DNA from: JAGDXO01 sp964541025
GTDB lineage: Archaea > Thermoplasmatota > Thermoplasmata > Thermoplasmatales > GCA-001856825
DNA length: 10,932 bases
Reading direction: 5' to 3'
Assembly (NCBI GenBank): GCA_964541025.1
Contig: CAZIOW010000037.1
Span: 1 to 10,932, forward strand
In this document: positions 6,203-10,932 of the stretch, one piece after another
Numbering within the stretch: the first letter of the stretch is position 1
How the letters are laid out: every line of letters begins with the position of its first letter
Notes under the pieces: generated by a model
What the model was told of the DNA's origin: nothing
What the model saw: the letters and a program-made list of their open reading frames with translations, nothing else
The model's database searches: none
Position numbers and translations under genes: made by a program

Positions 6203-8890
6203 TCATTCCTTTATCAGATTCTTCGCAACAAATGGTATATTCTTGCTGGCCACTCCAACCCTGATTCTGAAATCGACCACCTTTGCTCCCTTCCCCTTCT
6301 CCATGACCAGAACTGGATTCAAATCAAGTTCCATGATTTCAGGATTTTCGTAAACCAGTGATGATACCCTTGTAATTATGTCCTTGTAGGCAGCAACGTC
6401 AGCCATGATTCCACCCCTGTAGCCATATAGCACCTTGGATGTCTTGAGTTCAGATATCATTTCGTCTGCGTCATTTTCTGATACCGGGGCAAGCCTTATG
6501 GATATATCTTTAAGCAACTCCACCAGTTTGCCACCCATTCCTGTAACTACCACTGGTCCAAAGCTAGGATCGAGTGAAGATCCAACTATCATTTCTATTC
6601 CTTCAGGTATCATTTCCTGAACCACGAAATAATCAACTTCCACATCCATCTTCTTAAGAGAATTCAGCATATCTGTTGCTACATCCCCAGCCTTTAATGG
6701 GAGGACATTCAGCTTCACAGCACCCATATCACTCTTGTGTACAAGTTTTGGACCGTAGGCCTTCACCACAACATTTCCCTCAATAGCATTAACCTTATTT
6801 CTTATCTCTTCAGGGGTTTTTGCAATTATTGTCTTGACAACTGGAATTCCATAATTTTCAAGTATTTTTGCTGCCTCGTCGTAAGTAAGCCATCCGTCCT
6901 TGTTATTCAGCCCTTTTGATATTATTGCCTTAACCTCTTCCCTGTCATTTACCTTTATTTCTCTGGGTTTTGAAACTGGTGCATATTTCCATTTCCCGTA
7001 TTCGGTTACCTTTGCTAGTGCAGATGCAGCATCCTCAGGGAATGGGAAAGACGGTATCTTCACTCCATCTCCCATCAGTATATCTGGTACACCTCTGTAA
7101 GCCATGAATACAGAGGCAATTGTTTTCTTTCCATCTATTCTTTTTGCAGCGTTTAAAATCTTTGAGCTAACAACACTCTGATCCATCACAACAGGAGGAA
7201 TGAATATCACGATTATTGAATCAATGTAATCAGTATCTTTTAGAACATCCAGAACTTTCTCGTATCCCTCCGGACCAGCAGCTGCGCTCATATCAACAGG
7301 ATTCTTCACACCCGCTATTGGGGGGAGAAACTCCCTGAGCTTATTCTGAGTTTCCTCGGTAAGTTCTGGAACTTTAAGACCCTGAGCCTCGCAGGCATCA
7401 GCCGCGAGTATTCCTGCACCTCCAGCATTTGTGACTATTGCTACCCTGTTTCCCTTTGGAACAGGCTGTGAGGATAACAGAGCCGCCAGATCAAACATTT
7501 CATCCAGTGTTTGTGCCCTGATAACTCCGCTCTGCTTGAATAGGGCATCCACAGTCACATCGGATGCAGAAAGAAGCGCCCCAGTATGAGACTGTGTAGC
7601 CCTGAATCCCGCTCCAAATCTTCCACTTTTCACAACAATAATAGGTTTATTCTTTGACACTCTCTTTGCTATTCTTGAGAATTTAGTTGGATTCCCGAAT
7701 GATTCAAGGTACATAAGAATAACATCAGTATTTGGATCCTGCTCCCAGTATTGAATAAGATCATTTCCTGAGATATCTGCCTTATTACCTACTGATACGA
7801 AACTTGACATTCCTAGCCCCAGTTTATTAGTGATATCTATAACTGCTATTCCAAGGGCCCCTGACTGGGAAAGGAATGATATCCTACCCCTTCTTGGCTT
7901 AAATGGAGAGAACTGACCGTTCATATTGACTTTGGTATCTGTGTTTGCAACTCCCATGCAGTTTGGCCCTATGACTCTCATTCCGTAATCGGAGCATATT
8001 TTCATCAATTCCTGCTGCCTCTTTACTCCTTCTCCGCCTACCTCTGAAAATCCTGAGGAAATTATTATAAGACCCTTAACTCCTTTCTGCCCGCATTCCA
8101 TTGCCACACTATTGACGAACTGGTATGGAATCACTATGAATGCAACATCAACTGGATAGGGGATATCAAGGATTGATTTGTAAGTTTTAATTCCCTGGAC
8201 AAATTCCCTCGAAGGATTTACTGGGAATATCGGCCCCTGATAATCACTTTCAATGAGATTGAAAAATAACTGACCTCCAATTGCGTTCCTATCTCCAGAG
8301 GCTCCAATGATTGCAATCCCTTTTGGCTCCAAAAAGAATTTTACTGCGTTTACTGCTGATATAGCATCCCTGTGTTCAAATTTGTCAATTGCTTCAGGAA
8401 GTGATGATGGTGGGAATCTTACCTCAAGGACACCAGGTTTAGCCTCTGATTCAACTGGGAATCCTAGGTTTTTCAAAACCCCTATCATTTTGTAATTCTC
8501 AGGAGAGACATATGATTTTACCTCGTAGACTCCAGACCTGATAGAGTATTCGGTAAGTAGCCCAAGCATAGATGTTCCAAGACCTTTTGACTGGTATTCC
8601 TCTGAAACAAGGATTGCAATTTCAGCGGAACCAGAACTCTTATGATAAATTGCACCGTGGCCTATGATCCTGTCATTCCTTATAGCAATGATAGATAGAG
8701 TTTTATCCTTTCTCAGCAGCTCAAGAGCCAAATCTCGAGGAATTTTCTGCATGAACCTTCCTTCTATTGAAGAATCTGAGAGAGAATTTACAAACTCCTT
8801 TAACTTGTCAAGATCATCATCTCTGCATTCCCTTACGAGAACGCTTGTTCCGTCTTTCAGGACAACATTCGAATTTATAGACATATACAT
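6203..8890 (-). CDS. GNAT acetyltransferase fused to ADP-forming acyl-CoA synthetase
   Basis: This 895-aa multidomain protein begins with a GNAT acetyltransferase domain (about 10-158), whose acetyl-CoA loop is EEYQSKGLGTSML (97-109). It continues with a CoA-binding Rossmann domain (about 185-310; IAIIGASGD 192-200), succinyl-CoA-ligase-like domains (about 330-620; SFLSQSGALG 338-347) and an ATP-grasp domain (about 665-890). The phosphohistidine segment ATQSHTGALL is intact at His435, and the second histidine segment VHKSDMGAVKL at His718, both conserved in active acetyl-CoA synthetases (ADP-forming), which make ATP from acyl-CoA, ADP and phosphate. Bacterial Pat/PatZ lysine acetyltransferases share these parts but carry GNAT at the C-terminus and have lost the catalytic histidine. 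Here GNAT is N-terminal, as in the actinobacterial type. Start is ATG 8890 or 8884; a TATA-like box 23-29 bases upstream suggests a leaderless message. The target of the GNAT domain is unknown. Confidence 0.92.
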   Translation of the reverse strand: MYMSINSNVVLKDGTSVLVRECRDDDLDKLKEFVNSLSDSSIEGRFMQKIPRDLALELLRKDKTLSIIAIRNDRIIGHGAIYHKSSGSAEIAILVSEEYQSKGLGTSMLGLLTEYSIRSGVYEVKSYVSPENYKMIGVLKNLGFPVESEAKPGVLEVRFPPSSLPEAIDKFEHRDAISAVNAVKFFLEPKGIAIIGASGDRNAIGGQLFFNLIESDYQGPIFPVNPSREFVQGIKTYKSILDIPYPVDVAFIVIPYQFVNSVAMECGQKGVKGLIIISSGFSEVGGEGVKRQQELMKICSDYGMRVIGPNCMGVANTDTKVNMNGQFSPFKPRRGRISFLSQSGALGIAVIDITNKLGLGMSSFVSVGNKADISGNDLIQYWEQDPNTDVILMYLESFGNPTKFSRIAKRVSKNKPIIVVKSGRFGAGFRATQSHTGALLSASDVTVDALFKQSGVIRAQTLDEMFDLAALLSSQPVPKGNRVAIVTNAGGAGILAADACEAQGLKVPELTEETQNKLREFLPPIAGVKNPVDMSAAAGPEGYEKVLDVLKDTDYIDSIIVIFIPPVVMDQSVVSSKILNAAKRIDGKKTIASVFMAYRGVPDILMGDGVKIPSFPFPEDAASALAKVTEYGKWKYAPVSKPREIKVNDREEVKAIISKGLNNKDGWLTYDEAAKILENYGIPVVKTIIAKTPEEIRNKVNAIEGNVVVKAYGPKLVHKSDMGAVKLNVLPLKAGDVATDMLNSLKKMDVEVDYFVVQEMIPEGIEMIVGSSLDPSFGPVVVTGMGGKLVELLKDISIRLAPVSENDADEMISELKTSKVLYGYRGGIMADVAAYKDIITRVSSLVYENPEIMELDLNPVLVMEKGKGAKVVDFRIRVGVASKNIPFVAKNLIKE

Positions 8891-8907
8891 GAATTACATT
8901 ATCATTA

Positions 8908-8918
8908 TTAAAAATAAA
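8908..8918 (-). promoter_or_regulatory. TATA-like box for the GNAT-synthetase gene
   Basis: On the minus strand TTTATTTTTAA is centred 23 bases before the ATG at 8890 and 29 before the ATG at 8884. No Shine-Dalgarno lies ahead of either ATG, so a leaderless transcript fits. The T-rich strand could instead, or also, act as the terminator of lipB, whose stop is only 46 bases before this gene. Confidence 0.45.
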
Positions 8919-8936
8919 GTTAGTAATTTACCTATT

Positions 8937-9581
8937 TTAAATAATTGAATAGAAGAAATCTTTTGTTATAATATTAAAAGGATGAATTCTCAAGGAAAAA
9001 TTTCTTAATATGTCATCCTTAATTTTTTCCTCCTTCACTCCCACGTATGAAATTAGTGAGGGATCAAGGCCACACGCCTTTATTCTGGAAAAACCTGGAA
9101 TTACTTCTGGAGAAATATTTAGAGAAAAGCCGTGCATGGATATTCCGCTCTTGATTGCCATTCCTAAGGATGCAACTTTCTTTCCATCAACCCAAATACC
9201 TGGTTCCTGCCCCACGTATGCACTATAGCCATTATCTTTCAGAGATTCGATGATTATACTTTCCACAATCTCAACATATCGCCTGACCCCCCTGATTCCA
9301 TTCCTTTCAAGGTCTATTATTGGATATACTACAATCTGGCCCGGGCCGTGATATGTTACATCACCTCCTCTTTCAGTTTCTACTGTTTCAACACCTTTAT
9401 AATTATCAGGAATCCCGCCTCTTCCAACAGTGTAAACTGGTGGATGCTTCACTAAAAGGAGAACGTCACCGTATTTCCACGTTTTTAATAGCGAGGCCAC
9501 TTTCCTCTGAATTTCCAGGCTTTCCTTGTAATCAATTACCCCCAGGTCAACGGCTGGATTTGTAATGTAATGATTTTCCAT
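8937..9581 (-). CDS. lipB: Lipoyl/octanoyl transferase (LipB type)
   Basis: This 214-aa enzyme transfers an octanoyl (or lipoyl) group to the lipoyl-domain lysine of 2-oxoacid dehydrogenase E2 or glycine cleavage H protein. It carries the LipB signature RGGDVTYHGPGQIVVYP (71-87), the conserved lysine in DGKKVASLG (Lys135) and the acyl-thioester cysteine in KACGLD (Cys170), so the Cys/Lys catalytic pair is complete. I chose the ATG at 9581 because the family begins only a few residues before the 'vDLGviDYkeal' motif and GAGG lies a few bases upstream; an upstream non-ATG start at 9608 would add nine residues with no family support. With the chosen start the gene overlaps the 3' end of the E3 gene by 35 bp in another frame, implying co-translation. 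Its place after E2 and E3 identifies the probable client. Bacterial LipB uses octanoyl-ACP, which archaea generally lack, so the donor here is uncertain. Confidence 0.92.
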   Translation of the reverse strand: MENHYITNPAVDLGVIDYKESLEIQRKVASLLKTWKYGDVLLLVKHPPVYTVGRGGIPDNYKGVETVETERGGDVTYHGPGQIVVYPIIDLERNGIRGVRRYVEIVESIIIESLKDNGYSAYVGQEPGIWVDGKKVASLGMAIKSGISMHGFSLNISPEVIPGFSRIKACGLDPSLISYVGVKEEKIKDDILRNFSLRIHPFNIITKDFFYSII

Positions 9582-10866
9582 AAGTTGCCTCTGATGATTC
9601 CTGCACACCCTCAGATAATGTTGGGTGTGGATGTATAGTGAGCCCTATATCCCTGCTAGTCAAACCTGATTCTACGGCTAGTGAAATCTCGCTGATAAGC
9701 TCTGATGCCCTCGGAAGAACAAATGCACCTCCCTTTACCACCAGATTTTCATCTGTATAGACCCTGAAAACCCCTAATGATGCATTCATTCCAAGGGCTC
9801 TTCCATTTGTCGCAAGTGGAACATTAACAAAATTATCTGTTCTTTCTCCTGTAATTGCGATCTCTGGATCTGAGTATATCACAAAAGGCATGGCCCTGTA
9901 ATCTATCTCATTCCTGTTCCCAGCTATATTATCCGCAGCTATCATGGCATCATAGAAGGCTTTGTGTGCAAGCAAAGGCTGGCCACTCACATCCCCAACA
10001 GCATAAATTCCTTCTACACTGGTTTTCTTCCCCCTATCAGTTTTTATGAATTTACCATCCATCTCAAGATTAAGATTTTCAAGCCCAAACCCCTTCGTAT
10101 TAGGTTCTCTCCCCACCGATAGAACAACCATTTCAGCTTCAAGTTCCGCCCCATCATATAGCGTTACTTTGTATGAGGTTTCCTTCTTCACTTCCTTAAC
10201 CCTTGTCGATGTCAGTACCTTTATGCCTAAAGCAGAGACCCTTCTTTCAACGTATCTTGTTAAGTCCTGATCTATACCTGGCAATATGGCTGGCATCATT
10301 TCAACTACAGTTACATCGGTTCCAAGTTTCCTGAATGCAGTCCCAAGTTCTATCCCTATATAACCGCCACCTATTATTATCAAAGATTCGGGAACATGGT
10401 CAATGTCGAGAATATCGCGGTTGAACATTGAAGACTCCATTCCCTTTATTTTAACGGGTACTGATCCAGTAGCTATGACAATATTGGCTGAATGGTATGT
10501 TTCTGTATCAACCTTAACAGTATTCCTGTCAACGATGTAACCTCTCCCCTTGATTACTTCCCCTCCATAACTTTTGACTAGTCTTTCAACGCCGGAAGTG
10601 AGCTTATTTATCATTCCCCATTTCCATTCTTGCCATTTCTTCATATCAATCTTGAATGATAATTCTACTCCCGGCATCTCCTTTAAATAGTTAATGGAGT
10701 CCGCCATTTCAATCAGCGCTTTGCTTGGAATGCAACCATAGTTGAGACATTCTCCGCCTATTTTATTCTCTTCTATCAGAAGAACTTTCTTTCCATATTG
10801 CCCCAGCCTGATCGCAGTGGCGTATCCTCCCGGCCCTCCGCCTACTATAATAGCATCGTAATCCAT
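9547..10866 (-). CDS. lpdA: Dihydrolipoamide dehydrogenase (E3)
   Basis: This FAD-dependent E3 component (439 aa from ATG 10866) reoxidises dihydrolipoamide on E2 with NAD+. An N-terminal FAD motif VGGGPGG (8-14) is followed by the redox-active disulfide GGECLNYGCIPSK (Cys40 and Cys45), the NAD-binding motif IIIGGGYIGIELG (163-175), the second FAD motif YAVGDVSG (288-295), and the C-terminal dimer-interface active site HPHPTLSE (412-419) with His414 and Glu419. All catalytic residues are present. I prefer ATG 10866 over the GTG at 10872 because the protein then begins right before the first beta strand and GGTG upstream is well spaced. The gene begins two bases after the E2 stop and its end overlaps lipB by 35 bp. 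The slightly short length reflects compact loops, not truncation. Confidence 0.95.
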   Translation of the reverse strand: MDYDAIIVGGGPGGYATAIRLGQYGKKVLLIEENKIGGECLNYGCIPSKALIEMADSINYLKEMPGVELSFKIDMKKWQEWKWGMINKLTSGVERLVKSYGGEVIKGRGYIVDRNTVKVDTETYHSANIVIATGSVPVKIKGMESSMFNRDILDIDHVPESLIIIGGGYIGIELGTAFRKLGTDVTVVEMMPAILPGIDQDLTRYVERRVSALGIKVLTSTRVKEVKKETSYKVTLYDGAELEAEMVVLSVGREPNTKGFGLENLNLEMDGKFIKTDRGKKTSVEGIYAVGDVSGQPLLAHKAFYDAMIAADNIAGNRNEIDYRAMPFVIYSDPEIAITGERTDNFVNVPLATNGRALGMNASLGVFRVYTDENLVVKGGAFVLPRASELISEISLAVESGLTSRDIGLTIHPHPTLSEGVQESSEATYGKSLHYKSSR

Positions 10867-10868
10867 AA

Positions 10869-10931
10869 TCACACCAGTACTGTAACCGGAACTTCAAGAT
10901 ATTTTTTCACTTTTACTATGAATCTGGCTGC
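10869..10931 (-). CDS. 2-oxoacid dehydrogenase E2 (dihydrolipoamide acyltransferase), C-terminal fragment
   Basis: This partial gene runs in from the right edge on the minus strand. The last 20 codons read AARFIVKVKKYLEVPVTVLV and end in TGA (10869-10871). This resembles the E2 catalytic-domain C-terminus, where 'dGaeAArFl..ik.lLE.P' is typical. It is placed immediately before E3 with a two-base gap, the usual E2-E3 order of an OADHC operon in Thermoplasma-like archaea and Gram-positive bacteria. The lipoyl domain, subunit-binding domain and catalytic HxxxD motif would all lie outside the window. Substrate preference (pyruvate or branched-chain 2-oxoacids) cannot be told from this fragment. 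The call rests on 20 residues plus context. Confidence 0.7.
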   Translation of the reverse strand, partial: AARFIVKVKKYLEVPVTVLV

Positions 10932-10932
10932 C

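Noticed and set aside
9582..9608. Nine-residue N-terminal extension of LipB from a non-ATG start at 9608
   Set aside because: The extension has no family support, while the ATG at 9581 sits at the expected place before the conserved DLGVIDY motif with a GAGG upstream.

Overview
The window comes from an archaeon, most likely one of the Thermoplasmata (Thermoplasma/Ferroplasma/Cuniculiplasma-like). The evidence is archaeal-type aIF2-gamma next to ribosomal protein S6e, a tRNA without an encoded CCA, TATA-type promoter boxes, archaeal Shine-Dalgarno variants (GGTGA, GGAGG), start codons that look leaderless, moderately AT-rich DNA, and a 2-oxoacid dehydrogenase complex beside an ADP-forming acyl-CoA synthetase. 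I cannot name the species from sequence alone. No mobile element, CRISPR array or obvious recently acquired island is visible. This is a compact chromosomal region.

Layout from left to right. The tail of a DUF35-type OB-fold protein runs rightward into the window (2-163) and converges on a tRNA-Thr(GGT) on the minus strand (209-283). A TATA-containing 16-bp perfect palindrome then precedes a tightly packed plus-strand operon, fixC-fixX-etfB-etfA. Its fifth gene is a COG2231/MagIII-like DNA glycosylase whose start codon abuts the etfA stop. That gene overlaps tail-to-tail by 7 bp with a minus-strand translation operon, S6e to aIF2-gamma. Upstream of S6e lies a large minus-strand gene fusing an N-terminal GNAT acetyltransferase to an ADP-forming acyl-CoA synthetase (895 aa). 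The right end is a minus-strand operon: the C-terminus of a 2-oxoacid dehydrogenase E2 subunit, then E3 (dihydrolipoamide dehydrogenase), then lipB (octanoyltransferase).

How the genes may work together. E2 and E3 with LipB point to a lipoylated 2-oxoacid dehydrogenase that makes acyl-CoA. The ADP-forming synthetase, which keeps its phosphohistidine, could convert acyl-CoA to acid plus ATP. EtfAB with FixC and FixX would carry electrons to the quinone pool, possibly with flavin-based bifurcation. The DUF35 protein family also works with acyl-CoA enzymes. Much of the window therefore reads as acyl-CoA and redox metabolism placed around core translation genes.

Most of this is recognisable biology. 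The points most worth checking are the GNAT-synthetase fusion with an apparently live catalytic histidine, LipB in an organism expected to lack bacterial-type octanoyl-ACP, a possible archaeal EtfABCX bifurcating complex, and an aIF2-gamma whose zinc knuckle has lost two of four cysteines.
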